Shown here: in pieces, positions 52,190-61,396 of the stretch
Position numbering within the stretch: the first letter of the stretch is position 1
Layout of the letters: the number at the start of each line of letters is the position of its first letter
Source: Yersinia frederiksenii ATCC 33641
Lineage (GTDB): Bacteria > Pseudomonadota > Gammaproteobacteria > Enterobacterales > Enterobacteriaceae
Length of the DNA stretch: 64,000 nucleotides
NCBI RefSeq assembly: GCF_000754805.1
Contig: NZ_KN150731.1
Location: 1-64,000 of the forward strand
Reading direction: 5' to 3'
Translations under genes and position numbers: made by a program
Notes under the pieces: model-generated
Databases searched by the model: none
Told to the model about the DNA's origin: nothing
The model's input: the letters and a program-made list of their open reading frames with translations, nothing else

Positions 52190-53830
52190 ATGGCAAATCA
52201 ATCAGCTCACCACGCAGGTGCGGAAGTTAAAGAGTCCTGGGTGCCGATGATAACCATCGCATTGGCTCAGATTCTGATGTCATTTAACGTTGCCTCCTTG
52301 CCAGTAGCATTGGGCGGGATGGTAAAAAGCTTTAATGTGCCACCGACGACGATTGCAACCGCGATCGTCATGTACTCATTGTCAGTTGCCGGTTTTGTCA
52401 TGTTGGGGGCCAAACTTAACCAACGTTTCGGGCCATTGGTCGTATTCCGCACTACTGTTCTGCTGTTTGGTATTGCACAAGTCATGATGACATTCAGCCC
52501 GAATGTGACCGTGATGATCAGTGCGCAGGCATTAAGTGGTCTGGCGGGGGCTGCATTGGTGCCCGCCCTGGTGGCGCTAATTGCTGAGAATTATCGTGGT
52601 ACGCAACAGGCTACTGCACTCGGTGCTTTGGGTTCTGCCCGTGCCGGTGCGGGTGTGGCGGCGTTCATGATAGGGGGGGTACTCGGTACCTATATTGGCT
52701 GGCGTCCGGCGTTCGGCATATTGATTGTGTTATCTGCCATCATCTTTGTGTTGAGTTTTCGTTTGAAATCAGACCAAGGTCGCCCAGAAATTGGCATCGA
52801 TATTATGGGTGTGATTCTGGCCGCGTCAGCGATTATTTTGCTGTCGTTTGGTTTTAATAACCTAAATCGTTGGGGCTTCGGCTTGGTGCGTGATGGTGCA
52901 CCTTTCGATCTGTTGGGCTTCTCGCCAGCACCCTTTATGATTGTATTAGGTATCGTGTTGGGTCAGGCGTTTGTGGTGTGGACTCGCCGTCGACAAGAGC
53001 AGGGTAAAACACCATTGCTGGCACTGGAGGTTATTACCTCTGGCCCTGAAAAAGCGGCAGTATTTGCCATGTTCGCCGTGGTAGCGCTGGAAGCTATGCT
53101 GAACTTCTCAGTTCCGCTGTATATCCAGATAGTGCAGGGCAGTACACCGATGGCGACGGCGATTGCCATGATGCCGTTTAACTTATCAGTGTTCTTCTCG
53201 GCTATGCTGATTGTTCGCTTCTACAAGAAACTGACGCCACGTAAAATTGGTCGTTATGGCTTTATCACTTGCACTATTGCCTTGTTATGGCTGGCGTTTG
53301 TGGTACGTAATAACTGGAGTGAGTTCGCGGTACTCTTTGGTCTGGTGGTGTTTGGTCTCGCTCAAGGGGCGCTGGTGACTTTGCTATTCAACGTATTGGT
53401 TAGTGCCTCACCAAAAGAGCTGGCGGGTGATGTCGGTTCGTTACGTGGGACCACGAACAACCTGGCAAACGCCATTGGTACTGCGGTTGCCGGTGCATTG
53501 CTGGTGGGCTTACTCAGTGCCAACGTCATGCGTGGAGTGGCTGAAACCCCAATCCTGACACCTGAAATTCAAGCGCAAGTTAATATGGACAGTATCAACT
53601 TCGTGAGTAATGACCGTTTGCAAGGTGTGCTAGCACAAACTACCGCCACCCCGGAACAAGTTGCAGAGGCGGTGCGTGTTAATGAAGAAGCACGTCTTCG
53701 CTCTCTGAAATTTGGCTTGCTGATTATGGCGCTGTTATCACTGCTGGCTATCTTCCCAGCGGGGCGCTTACCTGACTATCTGCCAGGAGAGTTACCTGCG
53801 GATAATCTGGATGAAAAAAGCCGTAAATAA
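52190..53830 (+). CDS. MFS transporter, DHA2-like
   Basis: 546 residues from ATG at 52190; the frame opens 19 codons earlier at a TTG. About 14 membrane segments, with motif A-like GAKLNQRFGPLVVFR near residue 78 and motif C-like GSARAGAGVAAFMIGGVLG near residue 158-176, and a periplasmic-sized loop near residues 450-490 (TPEIQAQVNMDSINFVS). The layout fits drug:H+ antiporters of the DHA2 group. Substrate unknown. May be co-transcribed with glutaminase. A terminator follows. Confidence 0.85.
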   Translation: MANQSAHHAGAEVKESWVPMITIALAQILMSFNVASLPVALGGMVKSFNVPPTTIATAIVMYSLSVAGFVMLGAKLNQRFGPLVVFRTTVLLFGIAQVMMTFSPNVTVMISAQALSGLAGAALVPALVALIAENYRGTQQATALGALGSARAGAGVAAFMIGGVLGTYIGWRPAFGILIVLSAIIFVLSFRLKSDQGRPEIGIDIMGVILAASAIILLSFGFNNLNRWGFGLVRDGAPFDLLGFSPAPFMIVLGIVLGQAFVVWTRRRQEQGKTPLLALEVITSGPEKAAVFAMFAVVALEAMLNFSVPLYIQIVQGSTPMATAIAMMPFNLSVFFSAMLIVRFYKKLTPRKIGRYGFITCTIALLWLAFVVRNNWSEFAVLFGLVVFGLAQGALVTLLFNVLVSASPKELAGDVGSLRGTTNNLANAIGTAVAGALLVGLLSANVMRGVAETPILTPEIQAQVNMDSINFVSNDRLQGVLAQTTATPEQVAEAVRVNEEARLRSLKFGLLIMALLSLLAIFPAGRLPDYLPGELPADNLDEKSRK

Positions 53831-53861
53831 GTTGTAGTAACCATTGATGTAATAAAACAGA

Positions 53862-53888
53862 CGGACAGTGTTATGCACTGTCCGTTTT
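53862..53888 (+). terminator. Terminator after the MFS gene
   Basis: ACGGACAGTG pairs with CACTGTCCGT around a short loop, followed by TTTG. Confidence 0.8.
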
Positions 53889-54181
53889 GCCTTATTTATT
53901 GGAGGACAGACTAGCCTTGCTGTGGGTGTATAGCCATGACAGTTGCATCCCAGCGTGTATTGGTTACGTAATGACGGCTCACTGAGCCCCCTCGATAGAT
54001 TATCCCAGTGGCAGATTTCGTTTTATGGAGGTGAATCACTGATGGAATAAACGTTATTAAAGGCAGAGTAAGCGTATTTTTGTAACCACGTAATTGAGGC
54101 AAGCAAAGTAGTATGAAGATGCGTTGCTTGCTCATAGAGATCACAATGAGTGGCGGTGCTTTATGTTGATTTCCCCGGCTT
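53889..54181. other. Intergenic stretch without a supported gene
   Basis: About 290 bases. A 77-codon minus-strand frame (53911-54144) is present but lacks a recognisable product or clear ribosome site; I do not call it. Confidence 0.4.
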
Positions 54182-54712
54182 TTACTGGGTCGGTGGTGTT
54201 AGTACTGTAATAGAAGAAAACTGCAAGTGATGCATAAATTCACGCAAAATCAGTAAACGTGCGGCAAACTCATTATCTGCTGGGATCCCTTCAGATGCTG
54301 CGGGTCTCCCCATCATCACTGCGGCTAAGCGATCAAACAGGCGCTCCACTGATTCGAGTGACAGGGTTATTTCAGTTTGCTGCGGCAAACCCGCAAGTTG
54401 GGCGATAGCGCCGATATGGCTGTCGGCAGTAATCAGTTGTGATGCTCTGTTCACTGCAGGGCTAATACGGATAACTTCGTCCTCAACTACCATAATGGCG
54501 GTTTCCATCTCATCTGCTGTCGGTGGATTGTGTCTAAAATAACGCAAGGCGATATTATTAGAGCCAACAATAAGACGCTGTTCAGCGAAAGCCATACCTG
54601 GGTTATCAGTCACTACCGTTGTAGATTCATGGCTAATATATAGCAGTGTTATCAGCCGATTATCACCAAGTGCTGCACGAATATTTTCATATCCTGTCTG
54701 AATGTCATTCAT
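54182..54712 (-). CDS. Hypothetical protein (176 aa), divergent from fetM
   Basis: 176 residues, no family recognised. The first half is beta-like (LITLLYISHESTTVV, QRLIVGSNNIALRYFRH), the second helical (ESVERLFDRLAAVMMGRP). No signal peptide or membrane segment, so cytosolic. Codon use and composition match the host genes. It shares a 225-base upstream region with the iron-uptake operon, so the two may share control, but no functional link can be shown. Confidence 0.7.
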   Translation of the reverse strand: MNDIQTGYENIRAALGDNRLITLLYISHESTTVVTDNPGMAFAEQRLIVGSNNIALRYFRHNPPTADEMETAIMVVEDEVIRISPAVNRASQLITADSHIGAIAQLAGLPQQTEITLSLESVERLFDRLAAVMMGRPAASEGIPADNEFAARLLILREFMHHLQFSSITVLTPPTQ

Positions 54713-54855
54713 ATCAACCCACCTAAAACGTTGTCAGTTATTCACTCAAACTATGTGGCGTAAGTAACCTAGTTGATGTATGCCGCGTATTTTTGAGTAA
54801 AGAATTGCGGTACTTCCCGCATTTTTAAACAAAAATTCAAAAGACTAAATATTTT

Positions 54856-54869
54856 TTGATGCTGATCAA
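54856..54869 (+). promoter_or_regulatory. FNR box upstream of fetM
   Basis: TTGAT-GCTG-ATCAA matches the FNR consensus at all ten defined positions. A start 41.5 bases downstream of its centre would be near 54904, with a TTAATG (54892-54897) as a plausible -10, the arrangement of a class II activated promoter. Confidence 0.75.
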
Positions 54870-54898
54870 GACACATTTCCCTTGTTTAGTGTTAATGT

Positions 54899-54916
54899 AA
54901 ATAAATCTCATTATCA
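54899..54916 (+). promoter_or_regulatory. Possible Fur site at the fetM promoter
   Basis: The right half ATTATCA (54910-54916) is perfect, the left half poor. It overlaps the predicted transcription start, where Fur would block transcription. Weak on sequence alone. Confidence 0.35.
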
Positions 54917-54937
54917 ACATCATGTGCGTTAATCATT

Positions 54938-56872
54938 ATGCGAATTTGGCTCAAGTTCTGTCTGCTTTGTTGCTGTTGGTGGTTATCAAGCTCTATCGCT
55001 TGGGCCAATCCAGATTACCAGCAGTGGGTCAATGATATCCAATCCCGTCTCGATAAAACTTCCCAGTTATATCAACAGCAGAATAATGACGAAGCCCGTA
55101 CTACGGTGCAAATGGCGTATTTTGAAGTCTTTGAGAACCTCGAAGGGCCGATTCGAATCAATATTTCGGCGCAGAAAAGTTATCAGATGGAAGCCGCCTT
55201 TGGTGAAATTCGCCGGATGATCGGCGAGGGGAAATCTCAAGCCGAGGTTGATAATAAAATTAACTGGCTTAAAAACGAACTGACTGGGGTGTTGCCCATC
55301 CTGACCGATGGTCACAAGCTAACTGCCGAGCAGCAGCATGCGACTTATGAAAATAACGATATTGCCGTGTATTGGCAGCAAAGTTTCAAAATCATCGATG
55401 ATTTATTGGCACAGGCTATCACTGAATATCAGGATGGTAACCTCGCTGCTGCCAGCCAAAGCGTGCAACAGGCTCATTATCAAGGTTTTAAAAACTCTGA
55501 AATGGAAATGTCTGTGCGGGGGAATCGCTCCTCACAGCAGGCTGCAGCTATTAATCAGCAATTTACGGCATTAATTGATCTCACCAGCAAACCGGATCAA
55601 ATAACAGAAATTGCCTATCGAGTCACCGGGTTGCTCCAAACCATTGAGGATATCCTTCCGGGGTTACCGACGACGCGCGAGCAACAACAAGTTAGCGCCG
55701 ATCAGACCGCAATGGGGCAATCTTCCACTTCTACCATCAATTCTGATGGGCAAACCAATGCAGACTGGGCTGCCGTTTCCAGCAAAATAAATCAATCAAT
55801 TAGCGATTCCATTAGTCAGTATCAGAAAGGGCAGACTACCCCTGCGATGATGGCGGTGCAGGATACCTATTTTGATTTATTTGAAGCCAGTGGCATGGAG
55901 AACAAAGTTGGCTCGCGCGATGCGGCATTTAAATCGACGTTAGAAGGGCACTTCACTCGGTTAGTCAGTTTGATGAAAGCCGGCCAGCCAGTCGAACAGT
56001 TACAATCTGAAGCCCAAGCCTTGCAAAAGGATCTGGCCAGTGCAGTAGAGATGCTCGGTGGCGGGGATGAAACGGATTGGAGTCTGTTTATTTACAGCCT
56101 GCTTATCATTGTCCGCGAAGGTCTGGAAGCCTTACTGATTGTGGCTGCTATCGTTGCCTATCTGGTGAAAAACAACCATCAGGACAAATTACCACTGATT
56201 CGCCAATCTGTTGTGGTGGCCTTAATCGCCAGTGTGCTGACTGCCTTTGTCTTCCAATGGCTATTTGCCAATTCAGGGCAAAGCCGTGAACTCTTGGAAG
56301 GTTTCACCATGATGATCGCCGTGGTGATGCTGTTCTCCATGAGCTATTGGTTGCTTTCGAAGACGGAGGCACGCCAATGGAAAGCCTATCTTGAAGGTAA
56401 ATTCTCCAAATCTCTCAGTAGTGGCTCAATGATAGGGTTGTGGCTGACCAGTTTCTTGGCGGTATACCGCGAAGGGGCTGAAACTGTCTTGTTCTATCTG
56501 GCCCTGATGGGCGACGCCAGCACAGCAAGTGGTCACTTATCGATTTTAGCCGGTTTTGGCGTTGGCTGTGTCATCTTACTGGCCGCTTATCTGGTTATGC
56601 GTTTTACCGTAGTCAAATTGCCACTGAAGCCTTTCTTCATGTTTACTGGCGGCTTTATGTATCTAATGGCGTTTGTGTTTGCCGGTAAGAGTGTTCTTGA
56701 ACTGATTGAAGGCAAATTGTTTGAGCCAACGCTATTGCCGGGCGTTCCTGAAATTAGTTGGTTAGGAATCTATCCATATCTGGAAACCTTGATTCCTCAA
56801 GGGATACTACTGATTGCTGCTCTGGTCGCCCTGTGGGTGATGCAACGGCGTGGTCGTGCTATCCCAGCATAA
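54938..56872 (+). CDS. fetM: FTR1-family iron permease FetM
   Basis: 644 residues. Signal/first segment at residues 5-24 (FCLLCCCWWLSSSIAWA) leads a large periplasmic N-terminal part (to about residue 380) with two related helical repeats (AYFEVFENLEGPIR near 62; DTYFDLFEASGMENK near 308). The C-terminal seven-segment FTR1 domain has the iron-binding REGLE-type motifs IIVREGLEALLI near 388-399 and VYREGAETVLF near 509-519. Imports iron across the inner membrane with FetP. First gene of the iron cluster, behind an FNR box. Confidence 0.93.
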   Translation: MRIWLKFCLLCCCWWLSSSIAWANPDYQQWVNDIQSRLDKTSQLYQQQNNDEARTTVQMAYFEVFENLEGPIRINISAQKSYQMEAAFGEIRRMIGEGKSQAEVDNKINWLKNELTGVLPILTDGHKLTAEQQHATYENNDIAVYWQQSFKIIDDLLAQAITEYQDGNLAAASQSVQQAHYQGFKNSEMEMSVRGNRSSQQAAAINQQFTALIDLTSKPDQITEIAYRVTGLLQTIEDILPGLPTTREQQQVSADQTAMGQSSTSTINSDGQTNADWAAVSSKINQSISDSISQYQKGQTTPAMMAVQDTYFDLFEASGMENKVGSRDAAFKSTLEGHFTRLVSLMKAGQPVEQLQSEAQALQKDLASAVEMLGGGDETDWSLFIYSLLIIVREGLEALLIVAAIVAYLVKNNHQDKLPLIRQSVVVALIASVLTAFVFQWLFANSGQSRELLEGFTMMIAVVMLFSMSYWLLSKTEARQWKAYLEGKFSKSLSSGSMIGLWLTSFLAVYREGAETVLFYLALMGDASTASGHLSILAGFGVGCVILLAAYLVMRFTVVKLPLKPFFMFTGGFMYLMAFVFAGKSVLELIEGKLFEPTLLPGVPEISWLGIYPYLETLIPQGILLIAALVALWVMQRRGRAIPA

Positions 56873-56940
56873 TGGTCCGGCATGATGCCGGTGTGAAGAA
56901 CGACAATGTATTTATCATTTGATACCAGAGGGTGTGCTAC

Positions 56941-57468
56941 ATGACCATGAAGAAAACGATTATTGCCAGCAGTATCATCGCCAGCATTTTTGCAGCCCCG
57001 GCTGCTTTTGCTTTTAAAGAGTATCCAGCCGGCGAACCTATCAAGATTAATGATATGGAAATTGCTGCAGTTTACTTACAGCCGATTGATATGGAACCGC
57101 GCGGCATGGGCTTGCCAGCAGCGAAGGCAGACATCCATTTGGAAGCGGATATCCATGCTACCGAAGGTAATAAAAATGGTTTCGGTGCTGGTGAATGGAT
57201 GCCATACCTGACTATTGCCTATACCTTAGTAAATACCGACACCGGCGCTAAACAAGAAGGCACGTTTATGCCAATGGTCGCCAGCGACGGCCCACATTAT
57301 GGGGCTAACATCAAAATGATGGGCGTGGGTAACTATAAAGTGACTTATCATATCAGCGAGCCATCTAAAGCGGGTCTGCATCGCCACACCGACAGTGAAA
57401 CTGGTGTTGGTCGCTGGTGGAAACCGTTTGATGTGAGCTACGACTTCAAATATACCGGTTTGAATTGA
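56941..57468 (+). CDS. fetP: Periplasmic iron-binding protein FetP (P19/Tp34 family)
   Basis: 175 residues from ATG at 56941 with GAGGG upstream (an ATG six bases later is also possible). Signal peptide ends APAAFAF. The P19 metal site residues are seen: Glu and Met in MEIAAVYLQ and the Met-rich MEPRGMGLP (near 50-58), DIHLEADIH (near 63-71), and HRHTDSETGVGRWW near 146-159. Binds copper and ferrous iron and feeds the FTR1 permease. A strong terminator follows, splitting fetMP from the rest. Confidence 0.94.
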   Translation: MTMKKTIIASSIIASIFAAPAAFAFKEYPAGEPIKINDMEIAAVYLQPIDMEPRGMGLPAAKADIHLEADIHATEGNKNGFGAGEWMPYLTIAYTLVNTDTGAKQEGTFMPMVASDGPHYGANIKMMGVGNYKVTYHISEPSKAGLHRHTDSETGVGRWWKPFDVSYDFKYTGLN

Positions 57469-57476
57469 TAATGATG

Positions 57477-57512
57477 ACCGCGATAGCTAATACCGTTATC
57501 GCGGTTTTTTTT
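57477..57512 (+). terminator. Terminator between fetP and the downstream iron genes
   Basis: ACCGCGATA pairs with TATCGCGGT around an 11-base loop, followed by a T8 run. It lies 9 bases after fetP and 54 before the next start, so most transcripts should end here unless read-through or a second promoter serves the rest. Confidence 0.9.
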
Positions 57513-57565
57513 CATGGCTGAAAGCTTAAGCATTGTTGTTATCAATCCCTGCCCAAGGTGTGCTC

Positions 57566-58963
57566 ATGAGTTATTTTTTTGTTTCCGTATTACAAGCTTT
57601 TTTACCTGTGGCGCTATTGCTGGGGCTCAGTTGGGCGGTTCGGCCTGCACCCGCGCTAAATCGGGTCATATGGATAACAATACTCATGGCTATCGTAGGG
57701 ATGTGGGCCAGTAACCATTACCCTAAATCTCAGCAATTACAGCTAGTGTTGGCTGTGGTTCAGCTTATTGCATTATTGTTATTCCTGTTCAGTCAATTGA
57801 TTCTCCGCCAATCATTAGGCTATCTCTGGCAGGCTCTGTTGGTATTGGGGGCGGCATTCAATTGGGGTAATAACCCGAATCTGGGAGCCTTTACCAATAC
57901 TCATGTAATCAATACTGATCTACTGCTTAATTTGGCAGCTATAGTGGTGGCGTTCGCTTGGGTTGTCTTCAGTGCGGTACTGCTGTTGATGATGATTAAG
58001 CAATTACCGCGTTGTCGCTGGCTGTTACTGATACTGTTAACGCTATTATTGATTTTGCCGCTCAGTGGCGATGCGATTCTGTTGTTGATGAAGTTACAGG
58101 TTATGCCGTTAACTAAATCACTTCTTAGCTATGTTGCGTTAGTCACTAATGGGCATGCCTGGTTGAGCTACGTTTGCGCGCTGCTATTGGCGTTTACCAC
58201 GCTGTGCTATTTAATGCCACTGCGTCATGCCAGTAGGGTTGTCAGCGAAAATGCAGAACCTATTGCTCACCGCAAGGCCTTGGCCGATTATCGCAATGTA
58301 CGCCGTATTTTGGTCTTCTCTTTACTGGCGTGGGTCGTGGTGGCGGGCGCTCAGCTCTACTGGGATAAAGTTGCCTCGCAACCACCTCAATTGTCTGAAG
58401 CTTTGCCCGTCACATTAGCGGCTGATGGGTTGGTTCATATTCCGGTTGAACAAGTGCGAGATGGCAAATTACACCGTTTTGTCTGGATTGCTGATGATGG
58501 CAAAGCCGTGCGTTTTTTCATTATTAACCGCTATCCGGACCGGTTACGCCTTAGCGTTGTTTTTGATGCCTGCCTCTTATGTGGCGATCAGGGCTACGTG
58601 ATGGAGGGTAATCAGGTTATTTGTGTCGCCTGTGCTGTGCATATATTCATACCATCAATTGGCAAAGCAGGGGGGTGTAATCCCATCCCGCTGGAAGATT
58701 GGAAAAGTGATGATAAAGAGTTAGTGATTCCTAGGGCTTCTCTTGAGATGGGGGTTAATTATTTCACCACTGTCGTCACCTTAGATGTAATTGATCCAGT
58801 TGATAAAAGTCACCTAACCAACCAAAAAGCCGAATATAAATACAGTTATGGCGACAAAACTTATTTCTTCTCATCTGAGGCGAATTACAACCGTTTCCGT
58901 GAACATCCGGAGCAATTTGTCACTCCGGTTGAAGACAGTAGCGATATGCAGGAGAGCCGATAA
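57566..58963 (+). CDS. Membrane Fe-S protein, DUF2318, with C-terminal YHS domain
   Basis: 465 residues from ATG at 57566 (AAGGTG upstream). About nine membrane segments in the first 280 residues, then a DUF2318 domain with four cysteines in DACLLCGDQGY and VICVACAVHIF (near residue 345-375) plus GGCNPIP, likely a metal or Fe-S site. A C-terminal YHS-like domain (KYSYGDKTYFFSSEANYNRFREHPEQF, near 425-450) is fused on, a segment known in heavy-metal proteins. Precedes the FtsX-type permeases by two bases; clusters of this kind follow fetMP in E. coli F11. Confidence 0.85.
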   Translation: MSYFFVSVLQAFLPVALLLGLSWAVRPAPALNRVIWITILMAIVGMWASNHYPKSQQLQLVLAVVQLIALLLFLFSQLILRQSLGYLWQALLVLGAAFNWGNNPNLGAFTNTHVINTDLLLNLAAIVVAFAWVVFSAVLLLMMIKQLPRCRWLLLILLTLLLILPLSGDAILLLMKLQVMPLTKSLLSYVALVTNGHAWLSYVCALLLAFTTLCYLMPLRHASRVVSENAEPIAHRKALADYRNVRRILVFSLLAWVVVAGAQLYWDKVASQPPQLSEALPVTLAADGLVHIPVEQVRDGKLHRFVWIADDGKAVRFFIINRYPDRLRLSVVFDACLLCGDQGYVMEGNQVICVACAVHIFIPSIGKAGGCNPIPLEDWKSDDKELVIPRASLEMGVNYFTTVVTLDVIDPVDKSHLTNQKAEYKYSYGDKTYFFSSEANYNRFREHPEQFVTPVEDSSDMQESR

Positions 58964-58965
58964 TT

Positions 58966-60258
58966 ATGCTGTGGCGCATGCTAAAGCAGTCTTGGTTTAG
59001 GAATGTTCGGCGCAAATCACTGGCGGTATTCACGGTATTTCTTGCCGCAGGGTTGATTTCCTCACTGCTGGCGGTGTCAATCGATATTGGCGATAAAATG
59101 TCGCGTGAGCTCAAATCCTATGGTGCCAATATTCTGATAGAACCAGCGGGCCAGGTGGCGCTGCCATCATTATTTGGTGAGAAAAGTAACCCGTTAACTG
59201 GGCAGGATTTTCTGGACCAGGCAGAGTTACCCAATATTAAGGATATTTTTTGGCGCAATAATATTGTGGGTTTCGCTCCATTGTTGAGCGGTGAAACCGA
59301 AGTCAATGGCCAGAGTATCCCGCTACTGGGAACCTATTTTAATCACCCGGTAGATGTGCCCGATGAAGAGGATTATCACACCGGTCAGCAGATTATCAGC
59401 CCTTATTGGCAGGTTAATGGGAGTTGGCCGCAAGAGCCAGTCAAAGCCGGTGCCACCGAAGTTCAAGCCTTGCTCGGCAAACAACTGGCACAACAAACCG
59501 GCTGGAAAATAGGCGACGAGTTGCATCTTAACGGTGTTTCCGGCCCGTTAACCGTGAAGATAAGCGGAGTGCTGAGCAGTGGTGGTGAAGAAGAAGGGCG
59601 GTTGGTGTTGCCACTTGCTGCTGTCCAGTTGCTGTTAGGGCTGCCGGGGAAAATTCAGGCCGTGAGGGTTTCGGCCCTGACGGTACCAGAAAATGAATTA
59701 TCACGTAAGGCACGTGACAATCTTGAAGCACTGAATGCCGAAGAGTACGACTTGTGGTATTGCACCGCCTATGTTTCTTCAATTGCCCATCAACTTGAAG
59801 AGGCAATATCTGGCTCTGTAGTGCGCCCTATCTGGCAAGTTGCTGCCTCTGAAGGGGTGGTGATTGAAAAAATACAGTTGTTGTTGGCGGTAGTCACACT
59901 GGCGGCGCTGATTGCGGCTGCGATGGGGATCGCATCACTGATGACCAGCACCATTATGGAGCGGGCGAAAGAGATTGGTTTAATGAAAGCCTTGGGGGCT
60001 CGGCAGTGGCAAATTCTGATGCTGTTCTATCTTGAAGCCGCAATCAGCGGCCTTATTGGCGGCTTAGCCGGTTGTCTGGCCGGTTGGGGATTGGCAAAAA
60101 CTATCGGCTTGATGCTATTTGGCGCGCCGCTGAGTTTTGCCTGGATGGTTGTGCCTTGTGTATTGGTGATATCGGTGTTGATTGCCGTCATTGGAACCTG
60201 GTTCCCCGCTCGGCGAATTGCCCGTCTTTACCCGGTAGAGGTGCTCTATGGCCGCTAA
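58966..60258 (+). CDS. ABC transporter permease, FtsX/MacB type (first)
   Basis: 430 residues. One N-terminal membrane segment (near 18-38), a large periplasmic domain (40-300), then three C-terminal segments (near 305-330, 350-380, 395-415), the MacB/FtsX layout. The coupling stretch ERAKEIGLMKALGARQWQI lies near residue 326-344. It pairs with the second permease and the ATPase after it as a mechanotransmission-type ABC system. Its job beside iron import (redox or metal handling in the envelope) is inferred. Confidence 0.88.
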   Translation: MLWRMLKQSWFRNVRRKSLAVFTVFLAAGLISSLLAVSIDIGDKMSRELKSYGANILIEPAGQVALPSLFGEKSNPLTGQDFLDQAELPNIKDIFWRNNIVGFAPLLSGETEVNGQSIPLLGTYFNHPVDVPDEEDYHTGQQIISPYWQVNGSWPQEPVKAGATEVQALLGKQLAQQTGWKIGDELHLNGVSGPLTVKISGVLSSGGEEEGRLVLPLAAVQLLLGLPGKIQAVRVSALTVPENELSRKARDNLEALNAEEYDLWYCTAYVSSIAHQLEEAISGSVVRPIWQVAASEGVVIEKIQLLLAVVTLAALIAAAMGIASLMTSTIMERAKEIGLMKALGARQWQILMLFYLEAAISGLIGGLAGCLAGWGLAKTIGLMLFGAPLSFAWMVVPCVLVISVLIAVIGTWFPARRIARLYPVEVLYGR

Positions 60259-61393
60259 TCAACGGGTAGCATTGGATGGTATGTTTTGGCGGTTAGTGTT
60301 GCGTGCATTGCGCCTGCGAATGCAGCGGGTCAGTGTGGTATTTGCCGCTCTGACGGTTGGCGCGGCGATTGTGACGGCAATGTCGGCAGTTTATTTCGAT
60401 ATCAATGCCAAAATGAGCCAGGAATTACGTACTTTCGGTGCGAACTTTTATATTGGTCCAGGACACGGCAGCACATTTGAGCAGGAGCAGTTCCAGCCGA
60501 TTATTGATGCTGCGCCGCAAGGGCTGATTAATGCCTCAAGTCCCTACATTTATGGTATGGCGCGCACTGAGCTGGAAAAAGTCGTGTTGATGGGAGTGTG
60601 GTTTGAATCTCTACAACAACTGGTGCCTTACTGGCAAGTGAGTGGTAATTGGATTGGGGTCAGTTTTGATGATCGCAACGCCATGATTGGCGTCAAACTT
60701 GCCGAGCGCTTGCATGTGAAAGTGGGCGATACCATCACGTTGATAAATGAAGGTGAACGTCAGCGCCTGCAAGTCAAAGGTATTGTGGAGTCAGGTGACG
60801 CCACGGATAACATGCTGATCGTCAATCTGGAGTTGGCGCAGAAATGGCTTCATCAACCGGGGCGCATCAGCAACGCGCTGTTGAGTGTCAGTAATGATGT
60901 GGGCCAGGTCGAGACCTTTGCCAGCCACCTTCGTGAGCAATATCCGGACCTTGAAATTAGGCCGATTCGTAAGGTTTCCGCTTCTGAGGGGCAGGTGCTC
61001 GATAAGATCAAAGGGCTGATGGGATTGGTCTCGGTGGTTATCCTCATTTTGTCATCTTTATGTGTCAATACCACATTAATGGCGATAGTGGGTGAGCGCT
61101 CGAAAGAGTTTGCTTTGCAAAAAGCGCTGGGCGCCAGCGGCGGGGATATTATTCGTCAAATGCTGACCGAAACCTTGATTATATCGCTGGCTGCCGCAGT
61201 CTGTGGTGCCCTGTTAGGTTATGTGCTAGCACAGGTCTTGGGGCAAACGGTATTTAGTGCGGCGATTGCTTTGCGTGCACCGGTATTACCGCTGACGTTG
61301 GTATTGTCATTGTTAGTGGCCGCTGTGGCGGCAATTGTTCCCACCCGCCGGGCTATTCATATTGAACCCGCTAAAGTCCTGAAAGGAGAGTAG
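60248..61393 (+). CDS. ABC transporter permease, FtsX/MacB type (second)
   Basis: 381 residues with the same membrane layout as the preceding gene, and the coupling block ERSKEFALQKALGASGGDII near residue 280-299. Its start lies 11 bases inside the first permease gene, so the two are translated together, as a heteromeric pair. Shares QELRTFGANFYIGPG-type segments (SRELKSYGANILIEPAG in the first), showing they are paralogues. Confidence 0.88.
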   Translation: MAANQRVALDGMFWRLVLRALRLRMQRVSVVFAALTVGAAIVTAMSAVYFDINAKMSQELRTFGANFYIGPGHGSTFEQEQFQPIIDAAPQGLINASSPYIYGMARTELEKVVLMGVWFESLQQLVPYWQVSGNWIGVSFDDRNAMIGVKLAERLHVKVGDTITLINEGERQRLQVKGIVESGDATDNMLIVNLELAQKWLHQPGRISNALLSVSNDVGQVETFASHLREQYPDLEIRPIRKVSASEGQVLDKIKGLMGLVSVVILILSSLCVNTTLMAIVGERSKEFALQKALGASGGDIIRQMLTETLIISLAAAVCGALLGYVLAQVLGQTVFSAAIALRAPVLPLTLVLSLLVAAVAAIVPTRRAIHIEPAKVLKGE

Positions 61394-61396
61394 CAA

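Noticed and set aside
53911-54144. 77-codon minus-strand frame between the MFS gene and the hypothetical gene
   Set aside because: No clear ribosome site or family; the hydrophobic start is short and the rest looks non-coding.
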